7,348 nt of DNA, taken from positions 1 through 7,348 of the forward strand of contig JACQWN010000578.1 of the NCBI GenBank assembly GCA_016209245.1, in the 5' to 3' direction. Positions 1 through 5,915 of the stretch are shown piece after piece (the stretch's first letter is position 1; every line of letters starts with the position of its first letter). The notes under the pieces are model-generated. The model was given only the letters and a program-made list of their open reading frames with translations, had not been told where the DNA came from and did no database searches. This DNA is from Bacteroidia bacterium. GTDB taxonomy: Bacteria > Bacteroidota > Bacteroidia > Bacteroidales > BM523. The position numbers and the translations under genes are program-made.

Positions 1-142
1 TGCCTAAATGGAAACCGGGGAAACAACGGGGGAAACCGGTACGCGTTCAATATCAGATACCGTTAAATTTTAAAATTTAACGGTATCTGATATTGAACGC
101 GTACCGGTTTCCCCCGTTGTTTCCCCGGTTTCCATTTAGGCA
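1..142. repeat. Perfect 142-base palindrome (two 71-base arms, no spacer)
   Basis: Bases 1-71 are the exact reverse complement of bases 72-142, with the axis between 71 and 72. The right arm is the 3' end of the tonB-like gene. The left arm repeats the same coding sequence on the plus strand: positions 3-80 read PKWKPGKQRG and so on to a TAA. The axis lies inside a short natural palindrome, AAATTTTAAAATTT, which could prime a fold-back. A perfect palindrome of coding sequence at the very edge of the window is best explained by a fold-back chimera or assembly end effect. A real hairpin end or inverted duplication is possible but less likely. Confidence 0.97.
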
Positions 143-749
143 TCATTTTTACTACTCTTAACGCTTCCAGGTCAAGCAAAGGATCAACTCCTTTGACTAT
201 TTTAACATCGGTCACCGAACCGTCTTTTTCTATGACAAAGCATACCAATACTTTGCCTTGAATATTATTATCCCTTGCAAGTATAGGGTATTGTGTATTC
301 ATGATAAGAAATTTTTTTAAGGCATCATCACCGCCGGGAAATGACGGCTTCTCTTCAATTATAGCAAACGGCAATGCTTCCTCTTCAACAATTTCTTCAT
401 CTGTCTGCACAAGATTCAAATTTTGCTGAATTATTGTAGATTGGTCAATTTCGACATCCTGGACATCAAGCTCATCAATAATTTCCACATCATCATTAAC
501 AATGTTCAACACTTCGGATATTTGCGGCAGTGGCGGGGCTGGGGGCCTGATTTCCTCTTGCCTTGTTATAGGAATTATCTCTTCTTCAATTTTAATATCT
601 CCTATTTCTCCCAGCGAGTATTCCGGTTCGGAATAAAACGACCATTCAAACATAAGACATGACAAGCCCAACACAATAGCAAGACCAATGAGTATAAAAA
701 TTGGCCTTTTATTTTCAAGATCAGCTCTTTTTGTCTTTTTGAGTTCCAT
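63..749 (-). CDS. TonB-family energy transducer protein
   Basis: A 228-residue inner-membrane protein of the TonB type, which in Bacteroidota passes energy from ExbB/ExbD to outer-membrane TonB-dependent transporters. A short basic N-terminus precedes one membrane segment (about residues 16-34). A periplasmic linker follows, acidic and with a proline patch PPAPPLP near 69-75. The TonB C-terminal domain covers about 133-228, with FPGG at 137-140 and the typical ending IPLNF. The ATG at 749 is preferred; a TTG at 764 would add five residues but overlap the upstream HEPN gene. The gene starts 1 base after the HEPN stop, so the two are probably cotranscribed. The last codons (AAA ATT TAA) lie beyond the axis of the 1-142 palindrome, so the true C-terminus and stop are uncertain if that palindrome is an artefact. 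No exbB or exbD is nearby. Confidence 0.88.
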   Translation of the reverse strand: MELKKTKRADLENKRPIFILIGLAIVLGLSCLMFEWSFYSEPEYSLGEIGDIKIEEEIIPITRQEEIRPPAPPLPQISEVLNIVNDDVEIIDELDVQDVEIDQSTIIQQNLNLVQTDEEIVEEEALPFAIIEEKPSFPGGDDALKKFLIMNTQYPILARDNNIQGKVLVCFVIEKDGSVTDVKIVKGVDPLLDLEALRVVKMMPKWKPGKQRGKPVRVQYQIPLNFKI

Positions 750-750
750 A

Positions 751-1221
751 TTATTTATCTTCAAGATTTCTTAAGAACGTCAGGATTTCTTTTTCAAACC
801 TTTTACTAATATCCGGAAATTTAAAAATTAACCGGTCTAATCGTTCTCCTTTTAGCTCAAAACCATAAATATTTCTAAATACATGCCTGAACGAGAGGTA
901 ATCATCCAGCTCGGCTGCCAATTCTTCAGATATCACGGCAGGCCTGATGTTTTCTATTTTTATAGTCATTTTACTTAAAAGCTCTTTATGCCAGCTATCC
1001 TGTTGATTAAAACCCCCGTTAATATTAACATTTATTTTTCTGAAAATCCTTTCACAGCAATTATAAAAATCATGAATAATTGAGCCTTTTATTCTTCGTT
1101 TATTATATGGATGCTTCTCTTTTAACACATCTTCAAGCTCTTTTCTTAAATCTGTTATATTTGTTAATTCTTTCCGAATCTCTGATATAAGCTCCTGTAA
1201 AAAAATATTATAATCTTTCAT
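751..1221 (-). CDS. HEPN-domain protein, HepT-like putative ribonuclease toxin
   Basis: A 156-residue, mostly helical protein. It pairs with the MNT gene just upstream, the standard arrangement of MNT-HEPN toxin-antitoxin modules, in which the HEPN protein is an RNase toxin silenced by AMPylation of a tyrosine. The N-terminal half contains RRIKGSIIHDFYNCCERIF (about 42-60). The C-terminal half carries FRHVFRNIYGFEL (111-123), which aligns with the HEPN R-X4-H-X-Y motif as R112, N117 and Y119: the usual His is Asn, while the modifiable Tyr remains. I recall RN-Y variants in this HepT-like subfamily, so this may be normal for it. The ATG at 1221 overlaps the MNT stop by 14 bases, and GGGAG lies about 9 bases upstream, which suggests coupled translation. 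Family is fairly sure; toxin activity is inferred. Confidence 0.82.
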   Translation of the reverse strand: MKDYNIFLQELISEIRKELTNITDLRKELEDVLKEKHPYNKRRIKGSIIHDFYNCCERIFRKINVNINGGFNQQDSWHKELLSKMTIKIENIRPAVISEELAAELDDYLSFRHVFRNIYGFELKGERLDRLIFKFPDISKRFEKEILTFLRNLEDK

Positions 1222-1558
1222 ATATCAATTCTCCCTTTTTTTTAATTTTTTTTTGTTGTATTATTTCAAGTTCTTCAAGCGGCTTGAGGTCTATGGGATA
1301 CTTTGAGCTTTTTAATAAATATGCATATACTTTATAAAACATCCCTGCTTCTAAACCCTCAATTGCCAAATCAACATCCGTCCAAGCCGTGACAGGCTTA
1401 TCGGAAACTACTGAACCAAATAAATATATTCTTTTAAATACAAATTTCTCCTTCTCTAAAATTTGTGCAAGCCGGTATGCCTCATTTCTAAATAGTTTTT
1501 TTAACAAAAAATTATTTTCAGCTCTCCTTTTAATAATATTCTCTAAATATTTTCCCAT
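1208..1558 (-). CDS. Minimal nucleotidyltransferase (MntA-like antitoxin of MNT-HEPN pair)
   Basis: A 116-residue nucleotidyltransferase of the minimal (MNT) type. Characterised relatives transfer AMP from ATP to a tyrosine of the partner HEPN toxin. An N-terminal basic helical stretch leads into the core strand RIYLFGSVVS, giving G48-S49. D61 and D63 follow in WTDVDLAIEG, and a third acidic residue, D90, lies in YPIDLKPLEE. These are the expected metal- and ATP-binding residues, spaced as GS-X11-DxD. The length is typical. The frame ends 14 bases inside the HEPN gene, so the two are translationally linked. The ATG at 1558 sits about 70 bases downstream of a possible TAnnTTTG promoter. It appears intact. 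A stand-alone role without toxin control cannot be excluded. Confidence 0.87.
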   Translation of the reverse strand: MGKYLENIIKRRAENNFLLKKLFRNEAYRLAQILEKEKFVFKRIYLFGSVVSDKPVTAWTDVDLAIEGLEAGMFYKVYAYLLKSSKYPIDLKPLEELEIIQQKKIKKKGELIYERL

Positions 1559-1574
1559 CGGGTCTGAAGAGTAT

Positions 1575-1608
1575 TTAACCTGAATAATTCATGAACAATA
1601 CAGGTAAA
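1575..1608. promoter_or_regulatory. Inverted repeat ahead of the MNT-HEPN operon, possible operator
   Basis: TTAACCTG (1575-1582) and CAGGTAAA (1601-1608) form an inverted repeat with 7 of 8 pairs and an 18-base spacer. It lies between the putative promoter and the MNT start at 1558, where an autoregulatory site would be expected. That role is inference only. Confidence 0.25.
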
Positions 1609-1625
1609 TATTAGCAACAATAATG

Positions 1626-1660
1626 CAAATATACATAAAAAATTTCATCTTTCATACAAA
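1626..1660 (-). promoter_or_regulatory. Possible Bacteroidota promoter for MNT-HEPN-tonB
   Basis: On the minus strand, 1633-1626 reads TATATTTG, matching the Bacteroidota -7 consensus TAnnTTTG. A TTTG at 1660-1657 lies 23 bases upstream, somewhat longer than the usual 19-21. The region is AT-rich, so a chance match is possible. Confidence 0.35.
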
Positions 1661-1675
1661 CAAAATAAAAAAATT

Positions 1676-1810
1676 CACCACGGAAACACTGAGCGTTGCA
1701 CTGCGATGCATTGAGCTTGTCGAAATGAACTTGCTGAAGTGTTCACAAAATTTCACGGAAAAATTCTCTGTGTTTCTTAGTGTTCTCCGTGCCTCGTATG
1801 TCTGCGGTTA
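1676..1810. repeat. Composite dispersed repeat with outer inverted arms
   Basis: This gene-free stretch stands out by composition from its AT-rich surroundings. The outer arms CACGGAAACACTGAG (from 1679) and CTTAGTGTTCTCCGTG (1776-1791) are near-perfect reverse complements, with one gap and one mismatch. Nested inside is an element at 1703-1740 containing GCGATGCATTGAGC and CGAAATGAACTTGCTGAAGT, which recurs inverted at 3041-3102. A frame of 62 codons crosses the repeat but looks fortuitous. Confidence 0.75.
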
Positions 1811-1867
1811 AATTTTTCATTTTTGGACTTTTTAGAGTGGACTCATAAATTAATTAATACATTGTAA

Positions 1868-2140
1868 ACCTAAAATGACTTTTTTTAGTTATAACTATGT
1901 ATTAAATAAATTTTAATATGTTCATTATAAGGCATTACAATATAGTTATTAAATAGTTATAATTATTGATTTTTTCTAATTTAAATTTTAATAATTTATA
2001 TTTTGTAACAGCTTAATTTTTAACAATATAATTTTTAAAAGAAATAAAATTGTTTTTCCTTAAAACAATTACAACTTTATGTATCATATAATCAACATAT
2101 TAAAATAACATAGTTATTAATTTAAAAAGGCATTTTAGGT
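1868..2140. repeat. MITE-like element: 33-base inverted repeats around an AT-rich core
   Basis: The arms at 1868-1900 and 2108-2140 match as reverse complements at 28 of 33 bases. Both outer ends read ACCTAAAATG and both inner ends read ATAACTATGT when each is read inward. The core of about 207 bases is very AT-rich with no credible reading frame, and variants of TAGTTAT recur in it. The layout resembles a small non-autonomous element (MITE), but no target-site duplication is obvious and no transposase is nearby. It could also encode a structured RNA. Confidence 0.6.
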
Positions 2141-2157
2141 AAAAAGGCATTTTAGGA
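2124..2157. repeat. Tandem duplication of a 17-base unit
   Basis: AAAAAGGCATTTTAGG occurs at 2124-2139 and again at 2141-2156, a 17-base period with 16 of 17 identical bases. It duplicates the right outer end of the 1868-2140 inverted-repeat element. Confidence 0.9.
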
Positions 2158-2182
2158 TTAAACAGATGTCGGGTGTTGTGCG

Positions 2183-2256
2183 TTAATTGGTCATTGGGTC
2201 AATTGGTCATTTTTTAGGTCAATTAGGTCAATTAGAAATTAGGTCAATTAATTGTT
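2183..2256. repeat. Degenerate tandem repeat of GGTCAATTA / AATTGGTCA units
   Basis: Short units of the form AATTGGTCA, GGTCAATTA and AGGTCAATT are repeated irregularly up to just before the 3' end of ruvC. This looks like low-complexity intergenic repeat, not a CRISPR array: units are only 8-9 bases with no regular spacers. Confidence 0.8.
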
Positions 2257-2285
2257 TTTACCTGTGGATATGGAGAAGTTATCGT

Positions 2286-2834
2286 TCATATTCTATCCGG
2301 ATTTTTTTTAATAAAATCTTCCCAAGTTGTACATTGTTTTCGGGTTGGAGGATTTTCTTTTTGAAAATAGTGACAGACGGCGGCAGCCAGCCCGTCAGTT
2401 GCATCGAAGCACTCAGGTTTTTCTTTTATGTTCAGAATATTTTGAAGCATTCCTGCAACCTGTTCCTTGGAAGCTCTGCCGTTGCCTGTAATTGCGAGCT
2501 TGATTTTTGTCGGGGCATATTCGAAAATAGGGACAGAACGGAATAAGGCGGCAGCAATTGCGGCACCCTGTGCGCGTCCCAGCTTCAGCATTGATTGTAT
2601 ATTTCTTCCATAGAAAGGAGCTTCAATAGCAAGCTCATCAGGATGAAATTCATCAATCAGGACAAGAACCCTTTCAAATATTTTTTTTAGCTTGACAAAA
2701 TGATTGGAATATTTGCTCAATTCTATAACCCCAATTGTTAAAAGCGCCACTTCTTTACCTTTTACGTGGATAATGCCATAACCTAAGGTTTTAGTTCCGG
2801 GGTCAATTCCTAATATTATTTTATCGTGCTTCAA
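2286..2834 (-). CDS. ruvC: Crossover junction endodeoxyribonuclease RuvC
   Basis: The Holliday-junction resolvase that, with RuvAB, nicks four-way junctions symmetrically to finish recombinational repair in the cytoplasm. The protein has 182 residues, close to the usual length. It opens with the RNase H-fold motif LGIDPGTKTLGYG. All four expected acidic residues are visible: D11, E71 (in LAIEAPFYGRN), D144 and D147 (in CFDATDGLAAA). The conserved LGRAQGAA (85-92) and YAPTKIKLAITGNG (106-119) stretches are present. There is no ATG in frame before D11. The best start is TTG at 2834, and an in-frame stop lies two codons upstream. A good promoter at 2859-2888 leaves a leader of about 20 bases, which supports that start. 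It is transcribed alone and diverges from mqnB. Confidence 0.96.
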   Translation of the reverse strand: MKHDKIILGIDPGTKTLGYGIIHVKGKEVALLTIGVIELSKYSNHFVKLKKIFERVLVLIDEFHPDELAIEAPFYGRNIQSMLKLGRAQGAAIAAALFRSVPIFEYAPTKIKLAITGNGRASKEQVAGMLQNILNIKEKPECFDATDGLAAAVCHYFQKENPPTRKQCTTWEDFIKKNPDRI

Positions 2835-2858
2835 ATATTAAATTTTTAGTTGTTAGTG

Positions 2859-2888
2859 CAAAGATATGAAAGAAGATACAAATTCCAA
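2859..2888 (-). promoter_or_regulatory. Bacteroidota-type promoter of ruvC
   Basis: On the minus strand, TATCTTTG at 2866-2859 fits the -7 consensus TAnnTTTG. A TTG at 2888-2886 lies exactly 19 bases upstream as the -33 element. Transcription would begin around 2853, about 20 bases before the TTG start codon. The -33 box falls inside the dispersed repeat at 2881-2910, so the repeat may contribute part of this promoter. Confidence 0.65.
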
Positions 2889-2910
2889 GTTCCAAATTTC
2901 AAGAACCAAG
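2881..2910. repeat. Dispersed AATTCCAAGTTCCAA-type repeat
   Basis: AATTCCAAGTTCCAAATTTC followed by AAGAACCAAG is a low-complexity dispersed repeat. Its reverse complement (TTGAAATTTGGAACTTGGA) closely resembles the sequence at 6037-6073 and 7198-7227, which lies inside the propeller sensor gene. Confidence 0.65.
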
Positions 2911-2920
2911 CATGGATTCA

Positions 2921-2961
2921 GTAGTGGCTCACAGCGGATCCCAAAAGGGTTTTACCACTAC
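2921..2961. repeat. Short inverted repeat element
   Basis: GTAGTGG (2921-2927) and CCACTAC (2955-2961) are perfect 7-base arms enclosing 27 bases, within which CCC-AAAA-GGG (2940s) forms a small inner stem. It lies in the gene-free ruvC-mqnB interval (2835-3166) and may be another dispersed palindromic repeat. Confidence 0.5.
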
Positions 2962-3040
2962 AACACAAAAGCGCAAAGAATTAAATTAATCAGGGATTGA
3001 AAAATTTAGAAATAATTTTTAACATTGCGTCTTGGCTCAA

Positions 3041-3102
3041 CTTCGGCAAGCTCATTTCGAAAAGTGTTACAGTGAGCTTGTCGAATTGCTCAATACATCG
3101 CA
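3041..3102 (-). repeat. Inverted second copy of the GCGATG...GAGCTTGTCGAA element
   Basis: Read on the minus strand, 3102-3089 matches 1703-1716 at 13 of 14 bases, and 3060-3041 matches 1721-1740 at 18 of 20. The two blocks are 28 bases apart here but only 4 apart in the first copy. The extra bases contain another GTGAGCTTGTCGAA, so this copy seems to be a nested or expanded form of the same dispersed element. Confidence 0.75.
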
Positions 3103-3166
3103 AATCGCTTTTCGGTAGAATAAAATATTGAACCAAAGCTCTGAAAGGGCATAATAATAAAGATTC

Positions 3167-3853
3167 ATGAAAATATTAGCAGTATTGGCAACTAAGCACG
3201 AAGTCTATCCGTTTATTCAGAAACTTGGATTTACAGAAAAGAAAAATGAACAATTTTTTTCAGGCATATATCAAAATATAAATATTGATATTTTGATTAC
3301 CGGCATTGGCTGTCATTCTACAATTTATTTTATGTGTAAAACCTTGCAGAAATATAATTATGACTTATTGCTCAATGCCGGGATTGCCGGAAGCTATACA
3401 AAAGAAATTCATATAGGCACGGTAGTTAATGTTATTGAAGACCAGTTTATTGATCTTGGGATTGAAGAAAACGGGAAATTTTTTTCATTATTTGAAAAAA
3501 AATATTTAGCACCCGACGAATTTCCTTTTGACGATGGAGTTTTAAGAAATACTTCAAAAATTTCTTCAATTACTTTTCAAAAAATGATTAAAGCTTTAGG
3601 AGCTACATCAAATACGGTACATGAGAATCGTGCTAATATAGCTCATCTTCTTGAAAAATATTGTCTTGATATAGAAACCATGGAAGGCGCCGCGTTCTTC
3701 TATGTCGCTCTCATTGAAAAAATACCCTTTATTCAAATCAGGGCTGTTTCAAATTATGTTGAAAACAGGAATGAAAACAACTGGAATATACCACTGGCAA
3801 TTGAAAACCTTTCAAATACACTTATTAGTATTCTTAATGATTTAATTCTTTAA
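3167..3853 (+). CDS. mqnB: Futalosine hydrolase (nucleosidase)
   Basis: Cleaves futalosine to dehypoxanthine futalosine and hypoxanthine, the second step of the futalosine route to menaquinone. It belongs to the cytoplasmic purine nucleoside phosphorylase/MTA nucleosidase family. The 228 residues are family length. Visible motifs are the glycine-rich LLLNAGIAGS (67-76), the substrate-binding IETMEGAAFF (169-178) and IRAVSNYVENRNENNWNIP (191-209). In the last, Asn196 stands where MTA nucleosidases carry a catalytic Asp in a VSD motif; the SNxVxxR form, as I recall it, is typical of MqnB and separates it from MTA/SAH nucleosidase. The start is the ATG at 3167. mqnD follows 145 bases later on the same strand, which strengthens the call. 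No clear TAnnTTTG promoter was seen just upstream. Confidence 0.9.
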   Translation: MKILAVLATKHEVYPFIQKLGFTEKKNEQFFSGIYQNINIDILITGIGCHSTIYFMCKTLQKYNYDLLLNAGIAGSYTKEIHIGTVVNVIEDQFIDLGIEENGKFFSLFEKKYLAPDEFPFDDGVLRNTSKISSITFQKMIKALGATSNTVHENRANIAHLLEKYCLDIETMEGAAFFYVALIEKIPFIQIRAVSNYVENRNENNWNIPLAIENLSNTLISILNDLIL

Positions 3854-3937
3854 AGTTGGCAGTTGGCAATCGGCAGTAAATCAAAACATTGAAGCAAATG
3901 TTTGCTTTTGCTGACTGCCGACTGTGGACTGCCGACT
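3854..3937. repeat. Inverted-repeat hairpin element between mqnB and mqnD
   Basis: Arms of 24 bases at 3854-3877 and 3914-3937 match at 19 of 24 as reverse complements and are built from GGCAGT/ACTGCC units. A smaller perfect stem, AAGCAAA-TG-TTTGCTT (3892-3907), sits in the loop. The element begins right after the mqnB stop. In a shared transcript it would form a large hairpin that could attenuate mqnD or protect mqnB mRNA. There is no U-tract, so it is not a classical terminator. Confidence 0.75.
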
Positions 3938-3998
3938 ATATACAGATGGTATTTATTTAATAACAATGTTATTTCTTATCAAACTTAAATAATAATCA

Positions 3999-4838
3999 AT
4001 GAAGCTGAAGTTAGGATTTTCTCCCTGCCCCAACGATACTTTCATGTTCTATGCTTTGTTGCATAACAAAGTAGATACCCAAGGGCTAGAATTCGAGCCG
4101 GTTATTGCCGACGTGGAAGAACTGAATAATCTTGCATTCAGGCAAAAGCTTGATATTTCAAAATTAAGCTGCCATGCTTATAGTTATGTATGCAATAATT
4201 ATTTATTATTAAATTCAGGTAGTGCTGTGGGTTACAAGAACGGGCCATTATTAATCGGAAAACAAAAAATTGATTTTAAAAATATTGAAAATTTAACTAT
4301 TGCGATTCCCGGAAAGCTTACCACGGCAAATCTTTTGCTCAGCATTGCATTTCCCGGCATTTGGAAGAAAGATGAGTATCTTTTCTCTTCTATCGAGGAA
4401 GCCGTATTATCGGGAAAAGCCGATGCCGGATTAATTATTCATGAAACAAGGTTTACTTTTAAAAATAAGGGATTAATACAACTGATTGATTTCGGCGAAT
4501 ATTGGGAATCACTTACGGGACTGCCTTTACCATTAGGGGCGATTGCAATCGGCAGAGCGATTCCCAGGGAAACACAACTGCAATTCGACCGTATTCTTAA
4601 AAAAAGTATTGAATATGCTGTCGGAAATCCAAAAAAATGCATGCCGTATATAAAACAGCATGCACAGGAAACAGAAGAAAGTATTTTATTAAAACATATT
4701 AATTTATATGTCAATGAGTTTTCTCTTGATTTGGGGGTTAAGGGAAAAGAAGCGGTTATGGCTTTATACAGAATAGCACACGAAAAAGGATTAATTCAGG
4801 AAAACCCTCAAGATATTTTTATCCCGTTGGCAGTATAA
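3999..4838 (+). CDS. mqnD: 1,4-dihydroxy-6-naphthoate synthase
   Basis: Converts cyclic dehypoxanthine futalosine to 1,4-dihydroxy-6-naphthoate, the fourth step of futalosine-dependent menaquinone synthesis. The fold resembles periplasmic binding proteins but acts in the cytoplasm, and no signal peptide is present. The 279 residues match family length. Diagnostic stretches are LGFSPCPNDTFMFYAL (5-20), ADVEELN (37-43), GPLLIG (82-87), IPGKLTTANLLL (103-114), DAGLIIHETRFTF (142-154) with the presumed catalytic His148, and GEYWESLTGLPLPLG (166-180). The ATG at 3999 is directly followed by the conserved KLKLGFSPCPND. The gene ends with tandem stops TAA TAA. It is paired with mqnB; mqnA, mqnC and mqnE are not in the window. 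Confidence 0.96.
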   Translation: MKLKLGFSPCPNDTFMFYALLHNKVDTQGLEFEPVIADVEELNNLAFRQKLDISKLSCHAYSYVCNNYLLLNSGSAVGYKNGPLLIGKQKIDFKNIENLTIAIPGKLTTANLLLSIAFPGIWKKDEYLFSSIEEAVLSGKADAGLIIHETRFTFKNKGLIQLIDFGEYWESLTGLPLPLGAIAIGRAIPRETQLQFDRILKKSIEYAVGNPKKCMPYIKQHAQETEESILLKHINLYVNEFSLDLGVKGKEAVMALYRIAHEKGLIQENPQDIFIPLAV

Positions 4839-4887
4839 TAAATTTGTAACTATTCAACCGTTTTAAAATGTTAAAAAACAAAGACTT

Positions 4888-4979
4888 GCCACAGATTACA
4901 CAGATTAAATTAATTAATTTTTATAAATTTTCACAAAGAAAATCACCTTGGGTAGTTTATAATCTGTGAAATCAGTGGC
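4888..4979. repeat. Inverted-repeat element, GCCACAGATT family, copy 1
   Basis: Arms at 4888-4907 (GCCACAGATTACACAGATTA) and 4960-4979 are reverse complements at 18 of 20 bases, separated by 52 bases. It lies in the 209-base gap between the convergent mqnD and outer-membrane protein genes, where its hairpin could act on transcripts from both sides, although no T-tract marks a classical terminator. A second copy lies at 5808-5866 on the other side of the outer-membrane protein gene. Confidence 0.85.
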
Positions 4980-5047
4980 TATTACGGTTAATATAGTAGC
5001 TGAGTAGTTACATAAATTTTTACTGAAGCTGCAAAAACAATCTATTA

Positions 5048-5752
5048 TCAAAACAAAATCCCGACCCGTAAAGCGACATTATTCAACGTAATTTTTATTT
5101 CCTTTGCTTTTGCGCCCGTATCAGAAGCAATCATTTTAGTATTGTCAATATCGGAAAGCCCTCCGGTATAGATACCTTCGACAAGCACTCTTGTATTACC
5201 GGCAAGCGAATATTCAATGCCACCGCCAAGATGATATCCGAAACCGAACAGGCTTACTGAATTTTTTACATTTACATCGGTAATGTTGTTCTGGTTTACA
5301 TCGCCTTTTGCTTTATATTTAATAGAGGGATTGATGCCTGCTTTTAAAAAATAAGTAATATAGCCGATTTCGTTGGTTTTGCCTTTCAAGGCAATAGGAA
5401 TTTCAATATAAGTCAGCTTATAATCAACTACAGCACCAGGGCTCAGGGACTGATCCTGGCGAAGAACATCTTCGGCTTCAAATTCGGGAATTGAATCAAG
5501 GTATTTAACCGAACCGCCATATTTATTGGCAGCAATGCTGAATGAAGCAGCAAAATTTTTTGTAAGATTAATATCGGCTGTCACACCAAAATTAAAACCC
5601 AACATTGCTTGAGCTAGCTCGGCTTTCTTACTGTCGGGCTTCATCCACGAAACTAAAGGACTGACAAACAGCCCGCCTGTAAATTTTTGTTGCGAAGAAC
5701 CTGATAAAATCAGAAAATAACTGCAAAACGTAGTGATTAATATTTTTTTCAT
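5048..5752 (-). CDS. Outer-membrane beta-barrel protein (PorT-like family)
   Basis: A 234-residue protein of the small outer-membrane beta-barrel class common in Bacteroidota. The signal peptide MKKILITTFCSYFLILSGSS is followed by a likely cleavage before QQ at 21-22. The rest alternates hydrophobic and polar residues in beta-strand fashion. The stretch LTYIEIPIALK (113-123) is characteristic of the family, as is the ending LNNVALRVGILF with a terminal Phe, which suits recognition by the BAM machinery. The start is the ATG at 5752, and three stops in a row end the frame (TGA TAA TAG). The gene is monocistronic and divergent from the propeller sensor. Its leader probably contains the inverted repeat at 5793-5874. 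The specific function is unknown; PorT itself belongs to gliding and type IX secretion, but nothing here ties this protein to that. Confidence 0.85.
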   Translation of the reverse strand: MKKILITTFCSYFLILSGSSQQKFTGGLFVSPLVSWMKPDSKKAELAQAMLGFNFGVTADINLTKNFAASFSIAANKYGGSVKYLDSIPEFEAEDVLRQDQSLSPGAVVDYKLTYIEIPIALKGKTNEIGYITYFLKAGINPSIKYKAKGDVNQNNITDVNVKNSVSLFGFGYHLGGGIEYSLAGNTRVLVEGIYTGGLSDIDNTKMIASDTGAKAKEIKITLNNVALRVGILF

Positions 5753-5792
5753 AACAATAATAATTTTTTTTGTAACTATTTAGTGCCTGTCC

Positions 5793-5874
5793 ATAAAGTC
5801 AAAATTAGCCACAGATTTCACAGATTTATAATAAATAATTTCTTGATAATCTGTGTAATCTGTGGCAACTTTAT
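5793..5874. repeat. Inverted-repeat element, GCCACAGATT family, copy 2
   Basis: Arms at 5808-5826 (GCCACAGATTTCACAGATT) and 5848-5866 match at 18 of 19 as reverse complements around a 21-base loop. An outer stem, ATAAAGT (5793-5799) with ACTTTAT (5868-5874), extends the structure. The left arm matches copy 1 (4888 on) at 18 of 19. It lies in the probable leader of the outer-membrane protein gene. Confidence 0.88.
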
Positions 5875-5915
5875 TATAGCTACAAAAATATAAAATTTTG
5901 TAAACTCTCACAAAA

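Noticed and set aside
1..142. Covalently closed hairpin telomere
   Set aside because: The palindrome consists of tonB coding sequence and sits exactly at the window edge; an artefact is simpler and nothing else supports a linear replicon.
749..764. TTG at 764 as the tonB start
   Set aside because: It would overlap the HEPN stop and adds only five residues; the ATG at 749, one base after the HEPN stop, is the simpler choice.
1623..1811. A 62-codon plus-strand frame
   Set aside because: It runs through the composite inverted repeat at 1676-1810; its peptide is translated repeat DNA with no protein-like features.
2183..2256. Possible CRISPR-like array
   Set aside because: Units are 8-9 bases, irregular and without unique spacers, and no cas gene is present.
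2187..2546. A 119-codon plus-strand frame
   Set aside because: It overlaps the antisense of ruvC, whose catalytic residues are intact, and begins in the tandem repeat.
3959..3973. AATAAC-AAT-GTTATT palindrome ahead of mqnD as an operator
   Set aside because: Six-base AT-only arms are expected by chance in this composition, and no promoter was found around it.
4888..4979. Rho-independent terminator between mqnD and the outer-membrane protein gene
   Set aside because: The stem has a 52-base loop and no T-tract, and a related copy lies in a leader region, so dispersed repeat is the better call.
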